A DNA stretch of 64,000 bases from Streptomyces sp. AC555_RSS877 (GTDB lineage: Bacteria > Actinomycetota > Actinomycetes > Streptomycetales > Streptomycetaceae), in the NCBI RefSeq assembly GCF_019049245.1, contig NZ_JAGMUK010000049.1, positions 43,544 through 107,543 on the forward strand, in the 5' to 3' direction. The notes under the pieces are model-generated. The model was not told where the DNA came from, made no database searches, and saw only the letters and a program-made list of their open reading frames with translations. The translations under genes and the position numbers were made by a program. Shown here piece after piece: positions 1 to 8,209 of this stretch (within the stretch, counting starts at the first letter, position 1; every line of letters starts with the position of its first letter).

Positions 1-80
1 ACCTGCCACAGCCTCTTTCCCTATAACTGCGAAGCAATCCGCCGGAGATGGCCGACGTGACCTCGGCCGGGACACGCGGT

Positions 81-554
81 CTAGGAACGCCCCCGCCTCG
101 CCATCGCAATGGCTGTCCCGACTCCCGCCATCACCAGCCCGATCCCACCGAAGATCAGCGGCAGCAGCCAGAGCGAGGTGAATCCGTTGATCTGCGCATC
201 CTCGGGGGCATCGGCGCGGTACAGCACCTCGACCCGCTCGCCCTCCTCGTACGAGGGCGGATTGGAACCCGTCGAGCTCCGGAACGTCCGTTGCGTACCG
301 TCCGCCGACGTGAACTCGACCACCGGGTACGCCGCGGGCTTGTCGTTCTCCCGCTTCTTGCGGGATACGCCGTCGTGGTCGTTTCGCCACTCCAGCGCCA
401 CCACCGTGCCCCGGGCACGCTCCGCGTCCGCCAGGAACGACACCGACACCCCCGCCAGGATCACCCCGACGACCAAGAACAGCGCTCCGAACGCGATCAG
501 CGCGAAGGCGATCCACCGGCGGGCACCACCCCGCCCACGCACCTCAACCTGCAC
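81..554 (-). CDS. Two-pass membrane protein, DUF3592-like
   Basis: 157 residues from a GTG start. There are two hydrophobic segments at about residues 14-37 and 126-151, with a soluble extracytoplasmic domain between them. That domain carries the pattern of DUF3592 proteins: YPVVEFTSADG followed by a GERVEVLYRADAP stretch. The family is common in actinobacteria and has no established role. The ribosome-binding site (GAGAGGGA just before the GTG) lies inside a perfect 10-bp stem, so initiation may be modulated by RNA structure. It appears monocistronic. Confidence 0.8.
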   Translation of the reverse strand: MQVEVRGRGGARRWIAFALIAFGALFLVVGVILAGVSVSFLADAERARGTVVALEWRNDHDGVSRKKRENDKPAAYPVVEFTSADGTQRTFRSSTGSNPPSYEEGERVEVLYRADAPEDAQINGFTSLWLLPLIFGGIGLVMAGVGTAIAMARRGRS

Positions 555-559
555 GATGT

Positions 560-586
560 CCCTCTCACTTGTCCGGAGTGAGAGGG
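560..586 (-). promoter_or_regulatory. Perfect stem-loop over the ribosome-binding site of the DUF3592-like gene
   Basis: CCCTCTCACT and AGTGAGAGGG form 10-bp perfect arms around a 7-nt loop. The arm nearest the gene contains its purine-rich Shine-Dalgarno sequence, ending about 5 nt before the GTG start at 554. It could be an RNA switch on translation or a protein operator; the sequence alone does not decide. Confidence 0.45.
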
Positions 587-806
587 ACGCTATCCCAGGT
601 ACTCAGGTACTCAGGTCGCCGCCTCCCGCCCCCAACCGCTCGGCATCGTGCCGCCGTTCAGGAACACGAACCCACGCGCCCGAAAGACATCCCGTCGGAC
701 TCTGCACGACACCATGCAGGATGGGCTCCATGAGTGAGCTCGAGCCGTACACCCCAGTCCCTGCCAAAACCCGACCGCGCGCGTTCAACAGCCCGTCCTT
801 AGAGCG

Positions 807-899
807 ATGAAGGCCGTCCTGATCGTGGCGGCCGTAGCGGCTGCGGCGCTGCTGCTGTACATGGCTCTCTTCATCGGCGTCTTCGTCCTGGCCAGTTGA
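807..899 (+). CDS. Possible 30-residue single-span membrane peptide
   Basis: An ATG-TGA frame encodes a 30-residue peptide starting MKAVLIVAAVAAA and ending FVLAS. It is almost entirely hydrophobic after the lysine at position 2, so it would be one membrane helix. The upstream site is weak (TAGAG), and no family is recognisable at this length. It may be a real membrane micropeptide or chance; the uniform hydrophobicity is the only support. Confidence 0.35.
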   Translation: MKAVLIVAAVAAAALLLYMALFIGVFVLAS

Positions 900-934
900 A
901 GGTTGCGCCGGTGCCCCCAGGCTGGCCCGCGGCG

Positions 935-1330
935 TTACAGAGCGATCAGACCCGCTGTCGTCTCGTTGAAGCCGCAGGCATCGAAGTAGAACGAACGCAG
1001 GTGCTCTTCGAAGTCGACGTGGAGCCATTCACACTGTGCGGCACGGGATTCTCGGGCCGCCGTCGCGACAAGCGTGGCGCCGACTCCTCTCGCCCGGCAA
1101 TGCTGGGCGACCACCGTGTCGAGGATGAAGGCGTGCACGCCACCGTCCCATGCAACGTTGACGAAGCCGATCAGAGAGCCGTCCTCCCACGCACAGACCC
1201 AGCCGAGGCTGTGGCGTTGCAGTCGTTCTCTCCAGTCCGTCTGAGCGACCGGATGGCCGAATCCGGCAGCGTGGAGAGCGTTGAGGGCAGCATTGTCGAA
1301 GTCGCCCCGCCACTCGTACTTGATCGTCAC
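935..1330 (-). CDS. GNAT-family N-acetyltransferase
   Basis: 131 residues from a GTG start. The GNAT core is visible: beta strands around GWVCAWEDGSLIGFVNVAWDG, the acetyl-CoA pyrophosphate loop as RARGVGATLV at about residues 79-88, and the C-terminal EWLHVDFEEHLRSFYFDACGF strand-helix. Family members acetylate amines on small molecules, peptides or proteins using acetyl-CoA; the substrate cannot be read here. It is short but complete for a single-domain GNAT and stands alone on the minus strand. Confidence 0.88.
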   Translation of the reverse strand: MTIKYEWRGDFDNAALNALHAAGFGHPVAQTDWRERLQRHSLGWVCAWEDGSLIGFVNVAWDGGVHAFILDTVVAQHCRARGVGATLVATAARESRAAQCEWLHVDFEEHLRSFYFDACGFNETTAGLIAL

Positions 1331-1442
1331 GCCTCGATCGTATTATCCAGGGCGCCGGTCCCGCTGAGCCTCGTGCACGGCGGCGGTACGCCCGCACGGC
1401 TCTCTCGGGTAGACCCTGGTCCCCGGCTATTACAGTGCGGCC

Positions 1443-1664
1443 ATGGAGATCACGTGCACGCAATGCCAGGGTGTTGACCTTCAGGCCGGCTTCGTCGAAG
1501 ACGGCGGCGACCACTCCAACGGGTACACACGCTGGATACCCGGGCCGCTGGAGCGTGGGCTCTTCGGAGGAGCCAAGCGCTGGGGCCGCCCCCGGTACCA
1601 GATCGACGCCTACCGATGCCCGTCCTGCGGTCACCTGGAGCTCTTCGCCCCGCACGAGGTCTGA
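1443..1664 (+). CDS. Small zinc-ribbon protein
   Basis: 73 residues with two CxxC knuckles: C5/C8 in CTQC and C59/C62 in CPSC. They are separated by about 50 residues containing a Trp/Gly/Pro-rich stretch. The spacing fits a single structural zinc ribbon of the kind found in small conserved streptomycete proteins. No catalytic motif is present. The role is unknown; such ribbons commonly bind nucleic acid or protein. Confidence 0.75.
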   Translation: MEITCTQCQGVDLQAGFVEDGGDHSNGYTRWIPGPLERGLFGGAKRWGRPRYQIDAYRCPSCGHLELFAPHEV

Positions 1665-1828
1665 ACCAACCGGACGCACCCGCCTGAACGCCTCGCCTCG
1701 CCTCGCCATGAGGAGAGCATTGGTTCCCAGCCCTACCGCCACGTCTCCGGTCAGACGCGAGTCAGCGCCGCTCCGCCGCGCCGAGAAATTCGACTGCGTG
1801 GTCGGGACGGGGCCTCTAGGGTCCGCGC

Positions 1829-2509
1829 ATGGACTGGCATGTGTGGCACGGCGACTACGACGGCCCGGCCTCCTTCCTTGGGCGGCGGCTTGACGTCGTC
1901 CAGGAGCGGATAGGACTGGCTCTGGAGGCGAGCCCTCCCGGCCCTCTTCGGGTGGTGAGCATCTGCGCCGGCCAGGGGCGGGACCTGCTCGGAGTTCTGC
2001 CCGGTCATCCACGTCGTGGGGATGTGGTTGCGCGTCTGGTGGAGCTGGATCCGCGCAACGTGGCGGAGGCCAGGCGAGTCGCCACGAGTCTTGGCCTGGA
2101 TCAGGTCGAGGTGGTGGTCGGTGAGGCCGCCGTGACCGACCACTAGGAAGGAAGGGCACCAGCGGATCTGGTGCTCGTTTGCGGAGTGTTCGGCAACATC
2201 TCCGACGCCGACATCGAGCGCGTCGTCGGCTTCTGTACCCAACTGTGCGCGACGGGCGGGGTGCTGGTGTGGACTCGCCATCGCAAGCAGCCCGACCTGT
2301 CCCCGCAGATCCGCCGCTGGCTTGAGGAGCGTGGCTTCACCAGGGGGTGGCTGTCCGAGCCGGGCGCCGGGTTCGGCGTCGGAGTCCACCGCTTCACGGG
2401 CCGGCCTCAGCCGCTGATATCGGGAAGGCGCATGTTCACGTTCGTCGGATACGACGTACTGGCGCGGCGGGCAGCGGCCAGTGACACGGGATCAGCACCA
2501 TCCGCGTGA
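1829..2509 (+). pseudogene. Class I SAM methyltransferase interrupted by one in-frame amber codon
   Basis: Two open stretches, 1829-2146 and 2171-2509, are in the same frame and separated only by TAG at 2144-2146. The first begins MDWHVWHGDYDGPAS and has the SAM motif I region VVSICAGQGRD. The second continues with EGRAPADLVLVCGVFGNIS, the motif following the acidic SAM-ribose segment, and ends with a normal methyltransferase C-terminus. Together they give about 226 residues, full length for this small-molecule methyltransferase group. One base change (TAC or TAT to TAG) explains the break. A purine-rich AGGAAGGAAGG directly after the stop could allow restart at GTG 2171. It may be a recent pseudogene, a readthrough gene or a sequence error. 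Confidence 0.75.
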
Positions 2510-2518
2510 CGGCGAGGA

Positions 2519-3472
2519 CTACGGTGTTCCGTCGCTGCGGCGTCGCGTCATTGCCCAGGAGGGGCGCCAGGCTGCCTCGGGGAGCGGTGTCAGGCTTGCG
2601 AAGTGGTTGATGACGGCCCGGAGTCCTGGGTGTGGGTTCGCTCGGGGGAGGATGAGCGAGAGCGGGTATGCGAGCGTCGGATTCACGATCGGGATGCGGC
2701 GTAGGTCGTGGTTCGTCGGCCAGATGTACCGGTCGCGCGAGCCTACGAGGGTTGCCACGTCCGCGGAGTCCGCGAGGACGTCGAGGAGGACCTCGTTGCC
2801 GAAGTTCGGGCCCGCGGCGTCAATGCGCAGGTCGAAGGCGGTGACGAGCTGATCGTAGAAGTCCGCCCATTCGCTTCTCGGCGCGATACCCGGCACCCAG
2901 ATCCGGTGCCGACGCAGCTGGGATGGTGTCAGTGTTCGTGCGGAGGCGAGCGGGTGCCTCGGGCCGACGAGGAGTTCCAGCGGGGAGTCGAACGCGTGGA
3001 CCATTTGCACGTCACGCGGCAGTGCGGCCGGATCGGTGACCGAGCGGAACGAGGCGTCGATATCGCCTGCCTGGACGGCGGCGACCGCCACGCGCGGGTC
3101 GTTGGCCCTGAGGGTCACCACGTCGAGGTCCGTTTCGGGGTGCGACCGCCAATAGTCGTGCAGGACGACGGCCTGCGCGGATCGCAGGCCGAGAACGTCG
3201 ACGCGTAGGGCTCTCGAACCCGGTCTGATCGCGGTGATGGCGCGATCGACACCCGTGACGATGTTCCGGGCGTGCGGGAGGAAAGCCTGGCCGTCGAGTG
3301 TCAGCTCAACCCCTCGGGCGGTGCGGGTGAACAACCGGACGTCGAGTTCGCGCTCGAGGGATGCGATCCGCTTCGACACGGCCTGTTGCGTGACGCCGAG
3401 CTCGCCGGCCGCGTGTTGCAGCTGTCCCAGCTCGGCGGCGCGGACGAACGATCGCACCGCCTCGGTATCCAT
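2519..3472 (-). CDS. LysR-type transcriptional regulator
   Basis: 317 residues, the usual LysR length. The N-terminus has the LysR winged helix-turn-helix (residues about 1-60: AAELGVTQQAVSKRIASLE, then LFTRTARGVELT). The remainder is a periplasmic-binding-protein-like effector domain (LELLVGPRHPLA). It is divergent from the MFS gene at 3596 with a 123-bp shared intergenic region. This is the classic layout for a regulator controlling the neighbouring transporter and itself. The effector is unknown. Confidence 0.9.
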   Translation of the reverse strand: MDTEAVRSFVRAAELGQLQHAAGELGVTQQAVSKRIASLERELDVRLFTRTARGVELTLDGQAFLPHARNIVTGVDRAITAIRPGSRALRVDVLGLRSAQAVVLHDYWRSHPETDLDVVTLRANDPRVAVAAVQAGDIDASFRSVTDPAALPRDVQMVHAFDSPLELLVGPRHPLASARTLTPSQLRRHRIWVPGIAPRSEWADFYDQLVTAFDLRIDAAGPNFGNEVLLDVLADSADVATLVGSRDRYIWPTNHDLRRIPIVNPTLAYPLSLILPRANPHPGLRAVINHFASLTPLPEAAWRPSWAMTRRRSDGTP

Positions 3473-3595
3473 TGATCCAGCCTAAGCGTGCCCAACTGAT
3501 GGTTGTGGCTCGCCCGGGAGCCGGTTGTTTGATCCCGCGACGGTGCGACCGGTGTGATGCGGAGACCCAAACATCGGTTGTCCCGAGGGAGTCGC

Positions 3596-4843
3596 ATGCG
3601 CGTGCAGTTGGGGCGCAGTTTCTGCCGGCTGTGGTCGGCCTATGCCGTCAGTACGTACGGTACGTGGATCGCCTTCGGCGCCTTCCCGCTGATCGCGGTG
3701 GGAGTGCTGCACTCGTCGGCATTCGCGGTGTCGGTCCTGGAGGCAGCCGGGCTTGCGGTCGCGGCGATTGTCGCGTTGTCGCTCGGGCCGTGGGTCGAGC
3801 AGCGGGCCAAGCGTCCGGTGATGATCGCGATGGACCTGATCCGGTTCGTCGCGATGGCCAGCGTCCCGATCGCGTACGTTCTCGGATTGCTTTCATACGG
3901 CCAACTGCTGGTCGTCTCGGTCGTCTCCGGGACCGCCGGTATCGCCTTCACCGCCGCATCCGGCGCGTATCTGAAGTATCTCGTCCCCAGCGATCACCTC
4001 ATTGTGGCGAACGGGAGATTCGAGGGCACGAGCTGGGTGGCGACCGCGGCGGGCCCGCCCCTCGGCGGTGCACTCATAGGGATGCTCGGCCCGGTCATCA
4101 CTGTCATGGCCGACGCACTCAGCTACCTGCTGTCCGCGCTCGGGGTCCTCCGCATCCGCGGAGGCGACGTCGCGGCACCCCGCGAGGGGGCCACCAGGCT
4201 GCGGGGAGGCGACCTTCTCGGCGGCTGGCGGTTCATCTTCCGCGACCCCGCGCTGAGGCGCCTGTTCCTCAACTCGATCCTGGTCGGCGGCCTCATCATG
4301 GCCACCGTCCCGCTCCTGTCCGTCCTCCTGCTGGGCCAGTACCACTTCCCGGCCTGGCAGTACGGTCTCGCCTTCGGCATCCCGGCACTCGGCGGCTTCG
4401 TGGGCGCCCGCCTGTCCTCACATCTCGTGACCCGCTTCGGCCGCCACCGGGTCATGATCGTCTCCGGCTGGTTGCGCTCGGTCTTCCCGCTCGGTCTCGC
4501 GTTCGTCCGTCCCGGCGTCCCCGGACTCCTCACCGTGATCATCGTCGAAGGCCTGCTCATCACCTGCATGGGCATCTTCAACCCGGTCTACGCGACAGAA
4601 CGTCTGCAACGGACTCCCGCGCATCTCACCGCCCAGATTCTCAGTACATGGAGTGCCGTCAGCAAACTCCTCCAAGCTGCCCTGATGGTGATCTGGGGCA
4701 TTCTCGCCACCCTCACCAGCCCACTCGCCGCGATCGCCCTGTCCGGCGTGCTCCTGCTCTCCACCCCGCTCTTGCTGCCCAGGCGGATACATGTGTCCGC
4801 CCCCGAGCCCGTCACGTCGGCCGAAGACGTCCGGTTCGTATAA
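3596..4843 (+). CDS. MFS transporter (MFS_3 / drug-efflux type)
   Basis: 415 residues. I start at ATG 3596 because GAGGGA lies 5 nt upstream and the protein then opens MRVQLGRSFCRLWSAYAVS, typical of the MFS_3 group; the longer frame from 3554 lacks a site. About 12 hydrophobic segments are visible. The cytoplasmic loop after TM2 reads GPWVEQRAKRPVMI, matching the MFS motif A position. Proton-driven export of small molecules is the usual role. The divergent LysR gene probably regulates it. Confidence 0.88.
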   Translation: MRVQLGRSFCRLWSAYAVSTYGTWIAFGAFPLIAVGVLHSSAFAVSVLEAAGLAVAAIVALSLGPWVEQRAKRPVMIAMDLIRFVAMASVPIAYVLGLLSYGQLLVVSVVSGTAGIAFTAASGAYLKYLVPSDHLIVANGRFEGTSWVATAAGPPLGGALIGMLGPVITVMADALSYLLSALGVLRIRGGDVAAPREGATRLRGGDLLGGWRFIFRDPALRRLFLNSILVGGLIMATVPLLSVLLLGQYHFPAWQYGLAFGIPALGGFVGARLSSHLVTRFGRHRVMIVSGWLRSVFPLGLAFVRPGVPGLLTVIIVEGLLITCMGIFNPVYATERLQRTPAHLTAQILSTWSAVSKLLQAALMVIWGILATLTSPLAAIALSGVLLLSTPLLLPRRIHVSAPEPVTSAEDVRFV

Positions 4844-4907
4844 CTCACCTTCCGGTGAGCGGAGTGATGAAGTGCGTGATCTTGGGAAGACGGCGGGAGT
4901 GATCTTC

Positions 4908-5732
4908 ATGTCGATCTCTGTGGGGGGATGCACTGCCGTGGCCACGTCCATACGTCCTTTCCGATCCGCGAACCGTCGCCGCCGCCCGTTCGATCTCCGT
5001 CGGACAGCAGCCTTCTTCGGCCTCCTCGCTCTCGTGGTGATCGCCGTGGGCCTCTCGGCACGTGCGGTGGCCGGTGCCGTCGAGCGTCGCCCCGCCTGGG
5101 CGCTCGTGTTGGGCTTGGTCGGTGTCGCGGTCGCCATGTCCCTTTGGCACCGGCGGCGTCGCCTCTCCGTTTCAAGGGTGGCGCGGCGGGCCGCCGCAGC
5201 ACTCGACGAGGGGGCAGGTATGGCGGTCGCCGTGCTGGAGACGCCGTCATCCACGGAAACGGGCCCACGATCCACCGCCGTCGGCGTGGATGGTGACGAG
5301 ACGGTCGTCCTCCCACGCGGCGTCGCGGCCGCCCATGACGCCCTTGACCCGGAGGAGTTCGAGGAGGCGATAGCCGCCCTGTGCGAGCGGGACGGCTGCT
5401 CGCACGTCGAACTCGTGGGCGGGGCAGGTGATCTCGGCGCGGACATCCTGGCCGTCGCTCCGGACGGACGCCGCGTGGTCATCCAGTGCAAGCGCTACGG
5501 CGGCACGCACCGGGTCGGCTCCCAGGACCTCCAGCGCTTCGGCGGCACGTGCTTCACCATCCATGAGGCCGACGTCGCCGTCGTCGTCACGACGAGCGGC
5601 TTCACTGCTCCGGCGGCCGAGTACGCCGAGCAGTGCGGGATCGTGTGCTGGGACGGGCAGGCGTTGGGGGCGTGGGACGCCGGCATCGGTCCAACGCCGT
5701 GGGACGCGCAGGCCGAAGGGGTTGTGGACTGA
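4908..5732 (+). CDS. Membrane-anchored Mrr-like restriction endonuclease
   Basis: 274 residues from ATG 4908 (GGGAG 8 nt upstream); GTG 4938 is an alternative. Two transmembrane helices lie at about residues 32-52 and 64-78. The C-terminal half is a PD-(D/E)xK domain of the Mrr_cat family: FEEAIAALCERDGCSHVELVG, then GAGDLGADI (catalytic Asp) and RRVVIQCKRY (the QxK catalytic element), then SQDLQRFGG. Mrr proteins cut methylated DNA. Membrane-anchored versions occur in actinobacteria and may act on incoming DNA. There is no methyltransferase partner next to it. Confidence 0.85.
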   Translation: MSISVGGCTAVATSIRPFRSANRRRRPFDLRRTAAFFGLLALVVIAVGLSARAVAGAVERRPAWALVLGLVGVAVAMSLWHRRRRLSVSRVARRAAAALDEGAGMAVAVLETPSSTETGPRSTAVGVDGDETVVLPRGVAAAHDALDPEEFEEAIAALCERDGCSHVELVGGAGDLGADILAVAPDGRRVVIQCKRYGGTHRVGSQDLQRFGGTCFTIHEADVAVVVTTSGFTAPAAEYAEQCGIVCWDGQALGAWDAGIGPTPWDAQAEGVVD

Positions 5733-5840
5733 CAGCCGGCGGCGATGTCCGCGCGCCGGGCGGGGCCCGTGACGACGTCCTGATCGAACGGAGGCAGGGG
5801 CCTGGGACGCGGCCTCAATCCCCGGAAGGATGAAGCCGGC

Positions 5841-6257
5841 TCAGCTGCCGTCCGGCCGTTCGGCGCTTGCCGGGCGGAAGCACGCCGTCACCGTCTTGCC
5901 GTGCCGCTGACACTTCATCTCATATCCATCAGCGAGCATCCGCACGATGCCCACTCCGCGACCGGACACCTCGCCCGCCTGCGGGTGACGCTGCCTCGGC
6001 AGTGTCGGGTCCTCGTCATGGACGCTCACATGGAGGCAGTCGCCATCCCAGGTGAGGACCAGATGCGCGTCGCTGTGCGCGTGGACGTGAGCATTGGTGA
6101 TCAGTTCGGACACAGCCAGGACGACAGCATCCACCGTCTCCGGCTCAGCAGCGGTCCACGGCAGGGAAGCCAACTGCGTTCGCGTCCATTGCCGTCCGGC
6201 GCGTACACCACCAGACATGGGAAACGAATGCGCCCAACCCATCGCCTTGACAGCCAC
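5841..6257 (-). CDS. RsbW-like anti-sigma/regulatory ATPase (HATPase_c_2)
   Basis: 138 residues. I choose GTG 6257 because a strong GGAGAGGAG lies just upstream; a GTG at 6299 is in frame but has no such site. GHKL ATP-binding motifs are present: the N-box VSELITNAHVHA and the glycine motif GRGVGIVRML. This is the short streptomycete family of single-domain ATPases related to RsbW, which act as serine kinases or anti-sigma switches with STAS-domain partners. No STAS protein or sigma factor is adjacent. Confidence 0.85.
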   Translation of the reverse strand: MAVKAMGWAHSFPMSGGVRAGRQWTRTQLASLPWTAAEPETVDAVVLAVSELITNAHVHAHSDAHLVLTWDGDCLHVSVHDEDPTLPRQRHPQAGEVSGRGVGIVRMLADGYEMKCQRHGKTVTACFRPASAERPDGS

Positions 6258-6293
6258 CCCCGCGCTCCTCTCCCTGCCGGTCCACACTGATAC

Positions 6294-6310
6294 GTACACA
6301 CACCGTGTAC
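6294..6310. promoter_or_regulatory. Inverted repeat between anti-sigma gene and ABC-F region
   Basis: GTACAC-ACACC-GTGTAC is a perfect 6-bp dyad about 37 bp upstream of the chosen start of the anti-sigma gene. The size and position fit an operator for a dimeric regulator of that gene. The binding protein is unknown. Confidence 0.35.
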
Positions 6311-6412
6311 CCCTCGCTCGCGGTCGCAGGCACTCAAGCGGTCAGCCCTCTGTCCCCACGGATCGGCGCAGTCTCGCTGCCCGTGCCTGGACTTCGTGAC
6401 CCGTACGAGTGG

Positions 6413-6430
6413 AGACGATACGCATCGTCT
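6413..6430. promoter_or_regulatory. 18-bp perfect dyad upstream of the ABC-F leader
   Basis: AGACGATACGCATCGTCT is a 7-bp perfect inverted repeat with a 4-bp centre. It sits 14 bp before the leader-peptide start. It could be a TetR-like operator or, if transcribed, the first hairpin of the leader RNA. Confidence 0.4.
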
Positions 6431-6444
6431 TGTATGGTGGGGGC

Positions 6445-6468
6445 ATGGTCTTCTACTACTTTCTCTGA
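6445..6468 (+). CDS. Leader peptide MVFYYFL of the ABC-F gene
   Basis: ATG-TGA frame of 7 codons with a good ribosome-binding site (GGTGGGGG, ending 1-2 nt before the ATG). The peptide is aromatic-rich (F-Y-Y-F). It is followed 3 nt after its stop by a strong stem-loop and then the ABC-F start at 6536. Antibiotic-resistance ABC-F genes are often controlled by ribosome-mediated attenuation: a drug-stalled ribosome on the leader peptide prevents an upstream terminator. The arrangement here matches that scheme. Expression is inferred. Confidence 0.6.
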   Translation: MVFYYFL

Positions 6469-6471
6469 GTC

Positions 6472-6505
6472 CGGGCACGGCCGACGCCGCCGTTTCTGCT
6501 GCCCG
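6472..6505 (+). terminator. Putative attenuator stem-loop between leader peptide and ABC-F gene
   Basis: CGGGCA (6472-6477) pairs with TGCCCG (6500-6505). A nested stem ACGGC/GCCGT lies inside. It begins 3 nt after the leader stop codon, so a ribosome stalled on the leader would cover the 5' arm. There is no long U-run, so it may act as a GC-rich actinobacterial terminator or by masking the ABC-F ribosome-binding site. Confidence 0.5.
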
Positions 6506-6535
6506 TAGACCCTTCGCATTCCCAGGGAAAGTGAC

Positions 6536-8182
6536 ATGCGCGAACGCGCCCATACCGCTGTGCCCGCTGCCGTGGCGCAGCTGTCCGTCAAGGACGTGAC
6601 CAAGTCCTACGGCACCCGAACCGTCCTCGACCAGGTTTCCTTCACCGTCCGCCCCGGCGAGAAGGCCGCCGTCATCGGCGAGAACGGCTCCGGCAAGTCC
6701 ACCCTGCTGCGGCTGCTCGCCGCGGCCGAGGTGCCGGACGCCGGGGAGATCACCATCAGCTTCCCCGGCGGCACCGGCCACCTCGCCCAGACCCTCGACC
6801 TCGACCCGCACTGCACCGTGCAGGACGCTGTCGACTTCGCCCTGGCCGAACTGCGCGGCATGGAGCGCCGGTTGCGGATGGCGGAGGAGCGCCTCGGCGA
6901 GGCGTCGGAAGAGGAACTCACCGCGTACGGCGAGCTGCTGAACGCCTACGAGGAACGGGGCGGATACGGGGCGGACACCCGTGTGGAAGCCGTCATGCAC
7001 GGGCTCGGGCTCGCCGGGATCACCCGCGACCGCCTGCTCGGCTCGCTCTCCGGCGGCGAGCAGTCGCGGCTCGCGCTCGCCTGCGTACTGGCCGCCGCCC
7101 CCGAGCTGCTGCTCCTCGACGAGCCGACGAACCATCTCGACGCGGCGGCCGTGCGCTGGCTCGAGGAGCATCTGCGCGCGCACCGCGGTACCGTCGTCGC
7201 GGTCACTCACGACCGTGGCTTCCTGGAGCGCATCGCCACCGCGATCCTCGAGGTCGACCGGGATGCGCGCACGGTGCACCGGTACGGCGACGGCTGGACC
7301 GGCTACCGCGCCGCGAAGGCCGCCGCCCGACGCCGGGCGGAGCAAGAACACGTGGACTGGCTGGAGACGGTGGCCCGCACCGAAGAGCTGCTTGAGGCCG
7401 CCGGGAAGAGGCTGGCCACGACCGGCGGGGACCCGCGACAGGGCTTCGGCAAGCACCGCCGATCGCATGAGGCAAAGCTCGGCGGGCAAGTGCGGTCGGT
7501 CCGGGAGCGGTTGGCCCACCTGAAGCGCAACCCGGTGTCGGCGCCGCCCGAACCGCTGCGGTTCACGGCGGCGCTGTCGGCGTCGGGCGGCACGCATTCC
7601 GTCGAGCCTCCGCTTGTCGAACTGGACGGCGTGAGCGTCGGAGAGCAACTGTGTCTGGACGGACTGCTGGCGATCGCGCCCGGGCAGCGGCTGCTGGTCA
7701 CGGGCGAGAACGGGGCGGGCAAGACGACACTGCTGCGGGTCCTGGCGGGCGACCTGGAGCCGGACGCGGGCACGGTACGCCGTCCGGCTCGGATCGGGTA
7801 CCTGGCGCAGGAGCTGCCCGCACGCTCCACGCGTCTTCCGCTGCTCGCCGCCTTCGCGGCCGGGCAGCCAGGGCTGCCGGAGGAGTACGCCGATCAGCTG
7901 CTGGCGCTGGGGCTGTTCCGCGCGGAGGATCTGCACGTCCCGGTCACGGCACTGTCCGCCGGGCAGCAACGGCGGTTGCAGTTCGCGAGGCTGGTCACCA
8001 GGCCCGTGGACCTTCTCGTACTCGACGAACCGACGAACCACGTCGCGCTCGACCTGGTCGAGGACCTGGAGGCGGCGCTCGCGGCCTACCCGGGTGCGGT
8101 GGTCGCGGTGTCGCACGATCGCGGCTTCCGCGAGCGCTTCCCTGGGGAGCGGCTGGAACTGCGGGGCGGCCGCAGATGCTGA
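6536..8182 (+). CDS. ABC-F ribosome-protection ATPase
   Basis: 548 residues, two ABC domains and no membrane segment. Domain 1 has Walker A GENGSGKST (48-56), signature LSGGEQ (171-176), Walker B LLLLDEP (191-197). Domain 2 has GENGAGKTT (390-398), LSAGQQ (473-478), LLVLDEP (493-499). The interdomain linker (about 255-355) is basic and helical, as in ARE ABC-F proteins that enter the ribosomal E site and dislodge drugs. The protein ends soon after the second H-loop. The leader peptide and stem-loop upstream, and the phosphotransferase downstream, support an antibiotic-resistance role. The drug class cannot be read from sequence. Confidence 0.92.
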   Translation: MRERAHTAVPAAVAQLSVKDVTKSYGTRTVLDQVSFTVRPGEKAAVIGENGSGKSTLLRLLAAAEVPDAGEITISFPGGTGHLAQTLDLDPHCTVQDAVDFALAELRGMERRLRMAEERLGEASEEELTAYGELLNAYEERGGYGADTRVEAVMHGLGLAGITRDRLLGSLSGGEQSRLALACVLAAAPELLLLDEPTNHLDAAAVRWLEEHLRAHRGTVVAVTHDRGFLERIATAILEVDRDARTVHRYGDGWTGYRAAKAAARRRAEQEHVDWLETVARTEELLEAAGKRLATTGGDPRQGFGKHRRSHEAKLGGQVRSVRERLAHLKRNPVSAPPEPLRFTAALSASGGTHSVEPPLVELDGVSVGEQLCLDGLLAIAPGQRLLVTGENGAGKTTLLRVLAGDLEPDAGTVRRPARIGYLAQELPARSTRLPLLAAFAAGQPGLPEEYADQLLALGLFRAEDLHVPVTALSAGQQRRLQFARLVTRPVDLLVLDEPTNHVALDLVEDLEAALAAYPGAVVAVSHDRGFRERFPGERLELRGGRRC

Positions 8183-8209
8183 CCCGCGAGCACCAGGCGG
8201 GCTCGCATC

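Noticed and set aside
4791..4907. Longer start of the Mrr-like gene overlapping the MFS gene
   Set aside because: It would overlap the upstream gene by about 50 bp and adds a low-complexity tail without a ribosome-binding site.
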